Source: BOG-933 sp037132135
GTDB taxonomy: Bacteria; Pseudomonadota; Alphaproteobacteria; Azospirillales; Azospirillaceae
Reading direction: 5' to 3'
NCBI GenBank assembly: GCA_037132135.1
Contig: JBAXPR010000022.1
Span: forward strand, 1 to 38,181
Length of the DNA stretch: 38,181 bases
The translations under genes were made by a program, and so were the position numbers. Positions 7,367 to 15,890 of this stretch are shown here, piece after piece. The notes below the pieces were generated by a model. That model worked only from the letters and a program-made list of their open reading frames with translations. It did not search any database and was not told the DNA's origin. Numbering within the stretch: the stretch's first letter is position 1; the number at the start of each line of letters is the position of its first letter.

Positions 7367-8410
7367 ATGAAGGCACCGGCGTTCTGGTATCGGCCCGCAG
7401 GCGTGACCGCCGCTCTGCTTCAGCCGCTGGGCTGCCTTTACGATCTTGCCGGCCGGATGCGCCGCTCGCGCAGCGCGCCCCGGCTGGTCGGGGTGCCGGT
7501 GGTGTGCGTCGGCAATCTGGTTGCCGGCGGCGCCGGCAAGACGCCGCTGGCCTTGGCGATTGCTGAAACCCTTGCGGGCTGGGGGCTGGCGCCCCAGTTT
7601 CTCAGCCGCGGCTATGGTGGCCGGCTGGCCGGGCCGGTGCGGGTCGCGCCCCATCTCCACGAGGCCAGCGACGTCGGTGACGAGGCGCTGCTGCTGGCCG
7701 AACGGGCGCCGACCTGGGTTGCCCGCGACCGCGGTGCCGGCGCCCTGGCCGCGGTTGCCGAGGGCGCCCGCTCCCTGGTGCTCGACGACGGCTTTCAGAA
7801 TTTTTCCCTGGCCTACCGGCTGGCCGTGGTGGTGGTCGATGGCGCCACCGGCTTCGGCAACCGCCGGGTGATCCCGGCCGGTCCGCTGCGGGAAAGCGTT
7901 GATCGCGGACTGGCCCGGGCCTCGGCCCTGGTGGTCATGGGCGAGGACCAGACCGGCATCGCCACCGAGGCTCTGGCCTTCGCCGCGTCCTCGGGCGGTC
8001 ATCTGCCGGTGTTCCACGCCCGTCTCGAGCCGGACCATCAGGTGGCCGAGACTTTGCGCGGCCAGCGGGTGATGGCTTTCGCCGGCATCGGCCGCCCGGC
8101 CAAGTTCTTTGAGACCCTGGAGCACCTCGGCGCCCATGTCCTGGAGCGGGTGGCCTTCGCCGATCACCAGCCCTACGAGGCGAACCGGATTCTGCATCTG
8201 ATCGAGCGCGCCCACAGGCTGCGCGCCGAACTGGTGACCACGACCAAGGATTTTGCGCGGCTGCCCCCGGCGGTCCGGTCCCGGGTCCGGGTGCTGCCGG
8301 TCACCATCGCCTGGCGCAGCGGCGGCGCCTTCACACGTCTGCTGGCGTCGGCGGTCGATCACCATGAACCGCCCCTGTCTGCCAAAGCCGATCATCATGG
8401 CCGATCATAG
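7367..8410 (+). CDS. lpxK: Tetraacyldisaccharide 4'-kinase (lipid A 4'-kinase)
   Basis: Phosphorylates the 4' position of the tetraacyldisaccharide-1-P lipid A precursor to give lipid IVA, the acceptor for the upstream waaA product. The Walker A motif is at residues 49-60 (GNLVAGGAGKTP); further family signatures are FLSRGYGG, DVGDEALLLA, LVLDDGFQN and VIPAGPLRES, then GIGRPAKFFETLE and TTTKDFARLP. Length 347 residues, normal. The ATG at 7367 follows GGAGGG. Its 3' end overlaps the start of the acyltransferase gene, so the two are probably translationally coupled. Confidence 0.96.
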   Translation: MKAPAFWYRPAGVTAALLQPLGCLYDLAGRMRRSRSAPRLVGVPVVCVGNLVAGGAGKTPLALAIAETLAGWGLAPQFLSRGYGGRLAGPVRVAPHLHEASDVGDEALLLAERAPTWVARDRGAGALAAVAEGARSLVLDDGFQNFSLAYRLAVVVVDGATGFGNRRVIPAGPLRESVDRGLARASALVVMGEDQTGIATEALAFAASSGGHLPVFHARLEPDHQVAETLRGQRVMAFAGIGRPAKFFETLEHLGAHVLERVAFADHQPYEANRILHLIERAHRLRAELVTTTKDFARLPPAVRSRVRVLPVTIAWRSGGAFTRLLASAVDHHEPPLSAKADHHGRS

Positions 8411-9308
8411 CGAATTCATCACCCGCCTGCGCCGCCTGCTGCTCGATCCGCTGGTGGCGGCGCTGGTCTATCCGATCTATTTCGGCTTCGCGATGCTGCC
8501 GGTGGGGCTGGCCTCGGCGCTGGGCGGGCTGCTCGGCCGGACCGTCGGGCTGCTGATGCCGGGGCTGACCCGCCGGGCGCTGCGCAATGTCGGGCGCGCC
8601 CTGCCCGAACTGCCGCCCGAGCGCCATCGCGCCATCGTGCGCGGCATGTGGGACAATCTCGGCCGCACCATGGCCGAGCATCCCCACATCGACCGGCTGT
8701 GGGACGACACCAGGGTCGGCCGGATCGAGATGGTCGGCGGCGAGCATCTGCGGGCGCAGGCGGCGCGGGGACGGCATCCCTGCCTGATCGTCAGTGGCCA
8801 TATTGCCAACTGGGAGCTGTTCCCCTCCACCGGCGCCCGCCACGGTCTGGCCATGACCCTGGTTTACCGCCGGCCCAACAACCCGCTGATCGACCACCTG
8901 ATGACCGGCCGCCGCCGGGCCGGGGCCGGCCGCTTTCTGCCCAAGGGTCAGGAGGCGGCGCGGGCGATGGTCAAAACCCTGGTCGACGGCGGCGCCATCG
9001 CCATGCTGATCGACCAGAAGCTCAACGACGGCCTGCCGGTGCCATTTTTCGGCCGCCCGGCGATGACCGCGCCGTCGCTGGCCCAGTTGGCGCTGAAATA
9101 CCGCTGTCCGGTGCTGGTGGCGCGGGCCGAGCGCCTCGGCGGCGCCCGTTTCCGGGTCACGATCACGCCGCCCGAATACGTCCCCGACACCGGCAACCGC
9201 GAGGCCGATATCGTGGCCTACATGACCCGGATCAACGCGCGGCTCGAATCCTGGATCCGCGAGCGGCCGGAGCAATGGCTGTGGCTGCATAACCGCTGGC
9301 CCGACTGA
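8397..9308 (+). CDS. Lipid A biosynthesis acyltransferase, LpxL/HtrB family
   Basis: Membrane-associated enzyme expected to add a secondary acyl chain to Kdo-lipid A. An N-terminal hydrophobic segment (residues ~17-45) is followed by the acyltransferase core: SGHIANWELFP (residues ~133-143, the HX4E catalytic motif), VYRRPNNPLID, LIDQKLNDGLPVPFFGRPA, then ARAERLGGARFRV and a C-terminal WLWLHNRWP. From ATG 8397 the protein has 303 residues, a typical length, and overlaps lpxK by 14 bases. An in-frame ATG at 8364 is possible. Which acyl chain and position it uses (LpxL or LpxM type) cannot be told. A small hairpin (GGCATG/CATGCC, 9372-9389) lies downstream. Confidence 0.93.
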   Translation: MADHSEFITRLRRLLLDPLVAALVYPIYFGFAMLPVGLASALGGLLGRTVGLLMPGLTRRALRNVGRALPELPPERHRAIVRGMWDNLGRTMAEHPHIDRLWDDTRVGRIEMVGGEHLRAQAARGRHPCLIVSGHIANWELFPSTGARHGLAMTLVYRRPNNPLIDHLMTGRRRAGAGRFLPKGQEAARAMVKTLVDGGAIAMLIDQKLNDGLPVPFFGRPAMTAPSLAQLALKYRCPVLVARAERLGGARFRVTITPPEYVPDTGNREADIVAYMTRINARLESWIRERPEQWLWLHNRWPD

Positions 9309-9610
9309 AGCGCGTGTGGCGAGTCGCGATCAGCATCCGCCGTCGCGCCGTCACGCTCCGGTATTCCGGCCGGCATGCGGCGCCATGCCACAGGCTGCCG
9401 CGGCGGCGCGGCTTAATATTAGGGATTGGTATGCTGGCGCGGCTTGACGGCATGCGGAGTATTTGCAACACTTTTTCTGTGCATTGATGCGTTGCCGTCC
9501 GGCGGCCCTTTTCGGTGTCGGTCCGGTATAAGATGGTCATCTCTTGCGCGGGCTGGGTTGCCGGTATCTCCGCGCCCCGCGGGCCGATCCCGAATCTGAT
9601 GAATGGCGCG

Positions 9611-10723
9611 ATGTCGAACGGAACACTGACCGGGTTGGTGGCGAACACATGGGCCGAGCGTGGAATCGCCGTGCCCTTCACCACGCCTGCCCTGGCCCAG
9701 GCCCGGATGCGTCGCGACGATGGCTCGAAACGGCGGGAGTTTGTGCTGCCCAGCCTGTCCGGCGGCAAGGGCTGCTACGTCATGCCCTGGAAGTCGATCA
9801 TCGGCACGATGACCACCACCCTTCACGACCGGGTGCTGTTCGATCTGATGCAGCAGCATGACGTCGATGATCCGATCAAGATGCGCCACGTCACGCTGGA
9901 GGTGGCGGCCAAGGGGCTGTCGGGGCCGCGCGCCGCGCGGAAGGCCCAGGAAATCCTCGACAGCGAAAAGCAGTATCAGGTGCTGACGACCTTTCTCCTG
10001 GTGTTGCAACTGCTGAAGCTGGTCAACGTCTCCTCGAAGGATCTGATCGCCGACGGCCTGGCCACCGAAACGGCGCAAAAACGGATGCGCGGGGCATTGC
10101 TCGGGGTGGCCGACCGGCTGAAGATTCCCCACGACGACCTTTACCTGCGGATCGAAACCCTGAGTTCGCTGATCGCGCCGATCGGCTTGCCACAGGCGCC
10201 GGAACCCGGACGGCTGCGGGCGCTGACCGACGATCTGATCCTGTTCCGCGACACCGTGCGCGGCTGGACCTCGAGCATGCCCGAAGAGGTGGCCCAGCTC
10301 GGCGAGTTTGAGGCCAAGGTGGCCGAACTCACCAATCAGCTGGCCTCGAAGACCGTGCTCAAGGTCGATACCGAGACCGAAGCACTGGCGGCTATGCTGC
10401 GGGCCTGGGAAAAGCGCTTCACCTCGGTCAGTTCCGAGGTCCGTCAGTTGTCCTGGCTGCTCGATGGCTGGGATTATGTCATTACCCTGTTCCATGAGGT
10501 GTCCGACAAGACCGACAAGGAGCGGCAGACCATGATTGCCGACACCTTTCCCCTGCTGCCGCAGATTCCCCGCGAGCAGCTGGAGGTCATCGACGAAAAG
10601 AAGGCGAGCGCCCTCGGCGTCATTCAAAGGCGCTGGGTGCGGGCCAACGAAGATTGGCGGTCGGGTGTGCTGGACTATGATCAGGTCCAGCGCATCGAGG
10701 CTCGCCGGGCGGGCATGAAATGA
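9611..10723 (+). CDS. Unknown protein A of a coupled two-gene operon (about 370 aa)
   Basis: I do not recognise the family. The product is soluble, mostly helical and rich in charged residues, without signal peptide or membrane segment. Notable stretches are TTTLHDRVLFDLMQQHDVDD, EILDSEKQYQVLTTFLLVLQ, FRDTVRGWTSSMPEEVAQLG, a coiled-coil-like part (LGEFEAKVAELTNQLASK) and SWLLDGWDYVITLFHEVSDK. High GC at third codon positions extends upstream to about 9530, so the start could be 9533, 9599, 9611, 9782 or 9809; none has a strong ribosome binding site and 9611 is a compromise. The stop overlaps the next gene's ATG (ATGA at 10720-10723), so the two are translationally coupled. It follows the lipid A cluster after a 300-base gap but shows no sign of a lipid A role. 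Confidence 0.8.
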   Translation: MSNGTLTGLVANTWAERGIAVPFTTPALAQARMRRDDGSKRREFVLPSLSGGKGCYVMPWKSIIGTMTTTLHDRVLFDLMQQHDVDDPIKMRHVTLEVAAKGLSGPRAARKAQEILDSEKQYQVLTTFLLVLQLLKLVNVSSKDLIADGLATETAQKRMRGALLGVADRLKIPHDDLYLRIETLSSLIAPIGLPQAPEPGRLRALTDDLILFRDTVRGWTSSMPEEVAQLGEFEAKVAELTNQLASKTVLKVDTETEALAAMLRAWEKRFTSVSSEVRQLSWLLDGWDYVITLFHEVSDKTDKERQTMIADTFPLLPQIPREQLEVIDEKKASALGVIQRRWVRANEDWRSGVLDYDQVQRIEARRAGMK

Positions 10724-12069
10724 GTTCGCTTGAGAAATGGCGCGAGGTCGCTCTCGTCAGTCTGGGGTTGCCCGACGATAAGCTGCTGGGCGTGCTGGCC
10801 CTGGTGGAGAAAGTCCCCGACCGCGATCAGGTGCGCGAGGTTCTGGACAAGATCAGGCCGCGGCTGGTCAAGCTGAAGCCGCCGCGTCCGATTACCGGCC
10901 AGCGTCTGCTGTTCCGGCCGGTCGAGGATCTGTTCGACCCGCCCGAGCGCTACCGGGCGCGGATCGGCCGGCTGTCGCGCCATACCATCCACCCGTGCTG
11001 GCTGGTCGTGCACAATCTGGTCGACGCCCAACTGCTGGAGCGCACCGAGCGGGCGCTGAAAACGATCGAGGTCTCGAATTCCGCCGACATCTATGCCGTC
11101 GGGCTGCCGTTCTGGAAGGCGGCGGGCAAGGCGCTGGCCGGTTTCCTTGAAGCCGACACCAGCATCGGCCGGCGCAAGGTCGGCTCCGACAGCCTGACCG
11201 TCACCGAAGACATGCGGCAGCAGCTGACCGACATCTCCGATATTCTCGGCATCGCCGCCGAGGTCGAAACGGTCAAGATCCACCTGCCGGAAAAGCCGAT
11301 CCAGGCGCTGTCGGAAGTCGATACCGAACTGCTGGCCGAGGTGATCAGCCGGCTCGGCAATGAGTCGACGCGCAAGGTCCAGACCTTTATCCTGGTGGTG
11401 CTGGCGCGGATGTCGAAGCCCGGCGACCTGCTGAAGGTGCTGGCCGAGGCTTCGATGCCCTGCACCATCCACGAGCGCAACGGCCTGGTCAAAACCGTCG
11501 GCACCAACGCGCTGAGCAAACTCGCCTTTGAAGCTCAGGATCTGCGCCAGACCAAGATCAAGACCTCGGACCCGGTCGAAGGCACCCAGGTTGCTGAGCA
11601 GATGGTCAGCCGGCTGGCGTCGCTGGAGAAGACTCTTGGCGGCCTCCGCGATCGCAACGTCGTCGAGCAGATTCAGACCACGCGCCGGGAAATCGGCACC
11701 TATGTCCTCGATACCCTGGCGGTGAAGGCCGACGAGGCCCTGTTCGAGAATTTGCGCGCCCGGTCGCCCGAAGGCGGCGGCAAGAGCGCCAGCAAGGGGC
11801 CGACTATTGAACAGGAGGAGAGCGCCGAGAAAAGCGCGCTCTCGCTGCGACGCTGCGCCCGCATCGCTGAATCGGTGGGGGTGCGCCGTGAGATGGAGCA
11901 GAAGCTGGCGGTGGTGTGCAGCCAGCTCGAACAGGAGGCGACCGCGCCCGAGCGCGACGAAGAAGCCCGCGAGCGCCGGCTGATCCGCTCGGTGCGCCTG
12001 ATCGAACTGATCGCCGGTCCCGACGAGGCTCAGCGGGTGCTGATGAGCCAGTTCAACTCTGGCGAGTGA
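10720..12069 (+). CDS. Unknown protein B of a coupled two-gene operon (449 aa)
   Basis: The ATG overlaps the stop of the preceding gene (ATGA). The 449-residue product is highly helical, charged and soluble, with no signal peptide. Visible blocks: a short N-terminal helical region, RPVEDLFDPPERYRARIGRL with the following HPCWLVVHNLVD, a middle section (SNSADIYAVGLPFWKAAGKA), repeated helical-hairpin-like segments (LAEVISRLGNESTRKVQTFI; LARMSKPGDLLKVLAEASMP) that could be HEAT-like, and a charged C-terminus from ~375 (EQEESAEKSALSLRRCARIA). No catalytic motif is evident. A scaffold or complex partner of protein A is a reasonable inference from coupling and composition. A GC hairpin (12076-12095) lies just after the stop. 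Confidence 0.88.
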   Translation: MSSLEKWREVALVSLGLPDDKLLGVLALVEKVPDRDQVREVLDKIRPRLVKLKPPRPITGQRLLFRPVEDLFDPPERYRARIGRLSRHTIHPCWLVVHNLVDAQLLERTERALKTIEVSNSADIYAVGLPFWKAAGKALAGFLEADTSIGRRKVGSDSLTVTEDMRQQLTDISDILGIAAEVETVKIHLPEKPIQALSEVDTELLAEVISRLGNESTRKVQTFILVVLARMSKPGDLLKVLAEASMPCTIHERNGLVKTVGTNALSKLAFEAQDLRQTKIKTSDPVEGTQVAEQMVSRLASLEKTLGGLRDRNVVEQIQTTRREIGTYVLDTLAVKADEALFENLRARSPEGGGKSASKGPTIEQEESAEKSALSLRRCARIAESVGVRREMEQKLAVVCSQLEQEATAPERDEEARERRLIRSVRLIELIAGPDEAQRVLMSQFNSGE

Positions 12070-12075
12070 TGTGAT

Positions 12076-12095
12076 GGGCTGGTCGCGGCCAGCCC
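12076..12095. terminator. Hairpin in the convergent gap, possible bidirectional terminator
   Basis: GGGCTGG (12076-12082) pairs with CCAGCCC (12089-12095) across a six-base loop, within the 28 bases between the stops of protein B and the MarR gene. There is no T-run, so it could be a weak or factor-assisted terminator. Confidence 0.4.
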
Positions 12096-12097
12096 GC

Positions 12098-12583
12098 TCA
12101 GACGATCTCTTCGCCTTCGAGGGCGGCGTCGCCGCCTTCCTGCGGGTCGGCTTCGGGGAAGCGCTGGATGGCCAGCAGGCCGTGCAGCAGGATTTCCATC
12201 GCCGTAGCCAGGACTTCCCGCTGCTCAATCGGCAGGGTCTCGACGGCGGCGGCCACCGCGGCGCGCGGGTCACGCCGGAGCAGGGCCTGCCCGCCCGCGG
12301 TGACGGCAATCAGGTCGGCGCGTCGACTCGAGGGGTTGGCGGCGCGGGCCAGCAGCCCCTTTTCCACCAGGGTGCGCACGGTGCGCGCCACCGGCCCCAG
12401 ACTCATGCCCTGGAAGCGGGCGAGGCCGGCGGTAGTCCGTGCCGAGGGCGGCGCCTCGGAAAAGAAGCGCAACGCCGTCCATTGCGCCGGGTAAAGCCCT
12501 TCGGCGTAGCCAATCGAATGAATCAGCCTGGACGCCCGTTCGATCAGAGCGGCGACGCCCACCGAAGAAATCTGGACCTGCAT
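12098..12583 (-). CDS. MarR-family transcriptional regulator
   Basis: The 161-residue protein carries a winged helix-turn-helix. The core begins at LYPAQWTALRFF, with the recognition helix region TTAGLARFQGMSLGPVARTV, the helix VRTLVEKGLLARA and the wing NPSSRRADLIAVTAGGQALL; the C-terminal dimerisation helices include PIEQREVLATAMEILLHGLL. An acidic tail (EGGDAALEGEEIV) is unusual but short. The ATG at 12583 is preferred; an in-frame TTG at 12601 would add six residues. It is convergent with the unknown operon. The effector and targets are unknown. The divergent upstream region is ~330 bases; the palindrome ACTTAAGT (12606-12613) just upstream of the start could be an autoregulatory operator. 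Confidence 0.9.
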   Translation of the reverse strand: MQVQISSVGVAALIERASRLIHSIGYAEGLYPAQWTALRFFSEAPPSARTTAGLARFQGMSLGPVARTVRTLVEKGLLARAANPSSRRADLIAVTAGGQALLRRDPRAAVAAAVETLPIEQREVLATAMEILLHGLLAIQRFPEADPQEGGDAALEGEEIV

Positions 12584-12917
12584 GGTGGTATCTCGTTTCA
12601 AACGTACTTAAGTGATTCGGCTCGATGGTCGCCGAACCTTGACCCTGGTTACTTCACCAATGGCGTACCGACTTGTGTCGCGGATGTCTGGTGTGGGACA
12701 CCCAAAAGAGAGCGCCGCGCTCTTTTCCTCGCCAGTCTTTAACACAACTATTGCGGTTAGGCAATTCCGCAACCCCGACCCACCAAAACAGCGGTTGACC
12801 CTTCTCGAATCGATAAGGTTAGAACCCGCATCGTTATAACTTTCGGGATGCTGTAACAACGATCCCGGTCAGGGGCAAGCCCTTTCCGTCGCATTGCCGC
12901 GATGTTTTCCCACGTGG
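12584..12917. other. Gene-poor region between marR and the acyl-CoA synthetase
   Basis: About 330 bases of lower GC without a convincing gene. It holds the 8-base palindrome ACTTAAGT (12606-12613), a GGTGT/ACACC hairpin near 12690-12702, and a T-flanked hairpin-like stretch AAAAGAGAGCGCCGCGCTCTTTT (12704-12726, imperfect). Two overlapping short frames, one per strand, have no recognisable content. It probably contains the marR promoter. Confidence 0.5.
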
Positions 12918-12952
12918 CCCGCCCCGGCCGTCCGGAAGACGGCCGGGGCGGG
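12918..12952 (-). terminator. 15-bp GC hairpin downstream of the acyl-CoA synthetase gene
   Basis: CCCGCCCCGGCCGTC (12918-12932) and GACGGCCGGGGCGGG (12938-12952) form a perfect 15-pair stem with loop CGGAA, eight bases after the stop of the minus-strand gene. There is no T-run, as is common for hairpin ends in very GC-rich alphaproteobacteria. Confidence 0.65.
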
Positions 12953-12959
12953 GTGGCGG

Positions 12960-14594
12960 TCACAGCTCCTTGGCGCGCTGACGCAGAACGTATTTCTGGA
13001 TTTTGCCAGTGGAGGTTTTCGGCAGCTCCTCGAAGACCACGGTACGCGGCACCTTGTAGCGGGCGAGATTGTCGCGGCAGAAGTGAATGATTTCATGACT
13101 GGTTGCACTGGCGCCCGGGCGCAGGGTGACGAAGGCGCAGGGCGTTTCGCCCCAGGTGGCGTCGGGGCGGGCGACCACCGCCGCTTCGGCGACCGCCGGA
13201 TGACGGTACAGCACCGATTCGACCTCGATGGTCGAAATGTTTTCACCGCCCGAGATGATGATGTCCTTGGAGCGGTCCTTGATCTCGATGTAGCCGTTCT
13301 CATGCATGACCGCGAGGTCGCCGGTATGGAACCAGCCGCCTTCGAAAGCCTCCCGGGTGGCCTTGGGGTTCTTGAGATAGCCGCGCATCACAACGTTACC
13401 GCGCATGAAAATCTCACCGATCGTTTCGCCGTCGGAGGGCACCGGCTCCAGCGACACCGGGTCGGCGACCATCAGTCCCTCCAGCACCGACGAGTTGACG
13501 CCCTGGCGGGCCTTGTAGACCGCCTGCTGTTCGATCGGCAGTTCGTCCCACACCTCGTGCCAGGCGCAGACCGTCACCGGGCCATAGACCTCAGTCAGAC
13601 CGTAGACGTGGGTGATCTTGAAGCCCAGGCGCTCGATCTTCTCGATCACCGCCGCCGGCGGCGCCGCCCCGGCGGTCATCATGCTGATGCCGGCGGGAAT
13701 CGCGCGCTGCTGGTCGGCCGCGGCGTTGATGATCATGCCCATCACGATCGGGGCGCCGCAGAGGTGGGTGACGCCATGGTCGACCAGCGCGGCATAGATC
13801 GCCTTGGCCGTGACCGTGCGCAGGCAGACGTGGGTGCCGGCCATGGCGGTGATCGTCCAGGGGAAGCACCAGCCGTTACAGTGGAACATCGGCAGGGTCC
13901 AGAGATAGACCGGATGGTGCGGCATCGCCCAGGTCAGCACGTTGCCCATGGCGTTGAGGTAGGCGCCGCGATGGTGATAGACGACGCCTTTGGGATTGCC
14001 GGTGGTGCCCGAGGTGTAGTTGAGGCTGATCGCCCGCCACTCCTCGTCGGGCAGGGTCCAGGCGAAGCCGGGGTCGCCGGTCTCAAGGAACTGCTCGTAG
14101 GTGGTTTCGCCCAGCATCTCGCCGCCCCGGCCCTGGGGGTCGTCGATGTCGATGACCAGAATCGGCTTGCCGAAGGTCGCGAGGGCCGGCTTGATCACGG
14201 TCGCGAATTCGCGGTCGGTGATCAGCACCTTGGCTTCGCTGTGCTCGAGGATGAAGGCGATCGCGGTGGCGTCGAGCCGGATGTTGAGGGCGTTGAGCAC
14301 CGCTCCCGCCATCGGCACGCCGAAATGAACCTCGAATGCCTCGGGAATGTTGGGGGCCATCACCGCCACGGTGTCGCCGACGCCGATGCCGCGCCGGGAC
14401 AGCGCCGAGGCGAGGCGGACGCAGCGCTGATAGGTTTCGCCCCAGGTCCGGCGGAGGCTGCCGTGGATCACCGCCGTGCGGTGCGGGTAGATCGCCGCGG
14501 TGCGCCGGATGAAGGACAGCGGCGACAGCGGCACATGATTGGCGTCGTTACGGTCGAGATCGATTTCATAGGAATTGACGGCGGTGCCGGTCAT
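12960..14594 (-). CDS. AMP-forming acyl-CoA synthetase (ANL superfamily)
   Basis: Activates a carboxylic acid with ATP via an acyl-adenylate, then forms the CoA thioester. The 544-residue protein has the ANL motifs in order: P-loop YTSGTTGNPKGVVYHH, WTLPMFHCNGW, GAAPP followed by VYGLTEVYGP (adenine-binding and TE motif), GGWFHTGDLA, RSKDIIISGGENIS and the terminal catalytic-Lys region LPKTSTGKIQK. The MFHCNGW block is typical of the medium/long-chain or methylmercaptopropionate-CoA ligase-like branch (DmdB/plant AAE type); the actual substrate cannot be read from sequence. The ATG at 14594 follows GAGGGA; a longer start at 14690 lacks this. A 15-pair hairpin ends the transcript. It stands alone, with no beta-oxidation genes nearby. 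Confidence 0.93.
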   Translation of the reverse strand: MTGTAVNSYEIDLDRNDANHVPLSPLSFIRRTAAIYPHRTAVIHGSLRRTWGETYQRCVRLASALSRRGIGVGDTVAVMAPNIPEAFEVHFGVPMAGAVLNALNIRLDATAIAFILEHSEAKVLITDREFATVIKPALATFGKPILVIDIDDPQGRGGEMLGETTYEQFLETGDPGFAWTLPDEEWRAISLNYTSGTTGNPKGVVYHHRGAYLNAMGNVLTWAMPHHPVYLWTLPMFHCNGWCFPWTITAMAGTHVCLRTVTAKAIYAALVDHGVTHLCGAPIVMGMIINAAADQQRAIPAGISMMTAGAAPPAAVIEKIERLGFKITHVYGLTEVYGPVTVCAWHEVWDELPIEQQAVYKARQGVNSSVLEGLMVADPVSLEPVPSDGETIGEIFMRGNVVMRGYLKNPKATREAFEGGWFHTGDLAVMHENGYIEIKDRSKDIIISGGENISTIEVESVLYRHPAVAEAAVVARPDATWGETPCAFVTLRPGASATSHEIIHFCRDNLARYKVPRTVVFEELPKTSTGKIQKYVLRQRAKEL

Positions 14595-14706
14595 CTGGCG
14601 TGTCCCTCTTTTTTGGCGATCGCTGTGGGTGGCGTGGATGCCGGCCCCCAGTCTAGCCAGATCGTCTCCCGGCCAAAAGCAATGTTTCACATCCTCGCGG
14701 GCGTTG

Positions 14707-15405
14707 TCAGCCGGTGGCCGGGGTGTGCTGGTCGTAGGCCCGCGATACCGCCTCGGTGGTCAGGCGGTCGACCTCGGCCAACTCGGCGGCCACGGTCTCG
14801 GCGCTTTGGGCCGCTTCCTCGATGTGGGTGGCGGTGAGGGCGGCCTGCTCGCCCTGGCTGGCCACTGCGGTGGCCAGGGTGCCGATCCGCTCGTCGACGG
14901 TGGCCATGCTGTGCTGGAGGGCGTCGACTGAGAGCTGCGCCGCCTCGGAGCCCGAGACAACGTCGCCGAGCAGGGCGGTAATGCGGGCGGTGGTGGTCGA
15001 GACCTGGGAGGCCAGCGACTTGACCTCCTCCGCGACCACCGAAAAGCCGCGTCCGGCGTCGCCGGCGCGGGCGGCCTCGATCTTGGCGTTGAGGGCCAGC
15101 ATGTTGGTCTGGCGGGCAACGTCGCGAATCAGCTGGATCGCCTTGCCGATGACGTGACCGGTGCGCTCGAGGGCGGCGATCTGTTCGGCGACCCGGGTCG
15201 CGTCGCTCTGGGCGCTGGCCACCGACTGGCGCGACAGTTCGGCATCCTTCAGGGCCTCGTGGATCGAATGGCTGACCTGCGAAGTCATCGCGCCGGCGAC
15301 CCGGATGTTCATCGTGATCATGTCGATGTCGGCGGCGGCCTCGGCGACTTTGGTCCGGGTCGTGTCGAGAGCCTTGTCCAGGCCGAAGTCCTGCATCGAA
15401 TCCAC
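14707..15405 (-). CDS. Soluble methyl-accepting chemotaxis signalling-domain protein
   Basis: The 232-residue protein consists almost only of an MCP cytoplasmic coiled coil. The hairpin tip is at about residues 105-150: IRDVARQTNMLALNAKIEAA followed by RAGDAGRGFSVVAEEVKSLA. This tip contacts CheA/CheW in the family. There is no membrane segment, no HAMP and no recognisable input domain; about 35 N-terminal and 80 C-terminal helical residues flank the tip. The GTG at 15405 has GGGAG seven bases upstream and is preferred; TTG 15423 and ATG 15396 are alternatives. It is divergent from the bacteriohemerythrin gene across ~490 bases. It could signal with a partner sensor, or shape arrays without sensing; both are inference. 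Confidence 0.88.
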   Translation of the reverse strand: MDSMQDFGLDKALDTTRTKVAEAAADIDMITMNIRVAGAMTSQVSHSIHEALKDAELSRQSVASAQSDATRVAEQIAALERTGHVIGKAIQLIRDVARQTNMLALNAKIEAARAGDAGRGFSVVAEEVKSLASQVSTTTARITALLGDVVSGSEAAQLSVDALQHSMATVDERIGTLATAVASQGEQAALTATHIEEAAQSAETVAAELAEVDRLTTEAVSRAYDQHTPATG

Positions 15406-15890
15406 GCTCTTGCTCCCGCCCAACGCTGCCCTGCGGTGAAGCGCGCCCGGCGCCCGCCCTCGTCCGCATGCCGCCCGCCCCCACGGGGTCCGCCTTCCCG
15501 GTCACATGGGCCGGGCCGCACCCCCAGTCTCCACCCTATCAAATAAGTTGGAGGGATACCCTTTCAATTCCCAGGAGCGACTTTATCTCGGTCGGCTGCC
15601 ATTCGTGAAGAAAGTATTAAGGACCTTTGTTGTCTGCATAGTAGATTATGGCCAAAACCCGGGAACTCCTGAACATATCACTTGACATTTTTTCGATCAA
15701 TTACTATCAATATCCAAGCAAACGCTCGGACCGGTTCCGGTGGATGCCCGGTGTTTCAACCTCTCGCAGGCGATAGATTGTCGAGAATGATGGCTGTGCC
15801 CCGACGCCAAGTCGAGGGTGGAGGGCACACGAAACAACTTCCGCTGTCGTGGACGCGGGAGACGGACCTTTGGAGAAAGGGGATACGATC
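15406..15890. other. Divergent intergenic region between MCP-like and hemerythrin genes
   Basis: About 485 bases without a convincing gene. Bases 15530-15720 are clearly more AT-rich than the surroundings. The region contains the promoter candidate at 15682-15710. No tRNA or strong hairpin is seen. Confidence 0.5.
15682..15710 (+). promoter_or_regulatory. Candidate sigma-70 promoter upstream of bacteriohemerythrin
   Basis: A perfect -35 TTGACA (15682-15687), a 17-base spacer and TATCAA (15705-15710, four of six consensus bases) lie in the AT-rich stretch. The predicted transcript would have a leader of about 175 bases before the ATG at 15891. Confidence 0.5.

Noticed and set aside
6566..8398. 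Minus-strand open frame of 610 codons opposite waaA/lpxK
   Set aside because: It spans two recognised genes and their junction; composition is typical antisense of GC-rich coding DNA.
10681..12309. Minus-strand open frame of 542 codons opposite unknown protein B
   Set aside because: Considered because protein B has no known family. The plus frame has higher-quality composition and an ATGA junction with protein A, and the minus frame collides with the MarR gene.
12606..12613. ACTTAAGT palindrome as a MarR operator
   Set aside because: Only eight bases with no extended symmetry and no second copy; kept as a remark, not a called operator.
12608..12859. Short open frames on both strands between marR and the acyl-CoA synthetase
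   Set aside because: No ribosome binding site, no recognisable content and lower GC than the coding neighbours.
12894..14837. Plus-strand open frame of 647 codons opposite the acyl-CoA synthetase
   Set aside because: Antisense shadow; it runs through the synthetase and into the MCP-like gene end.
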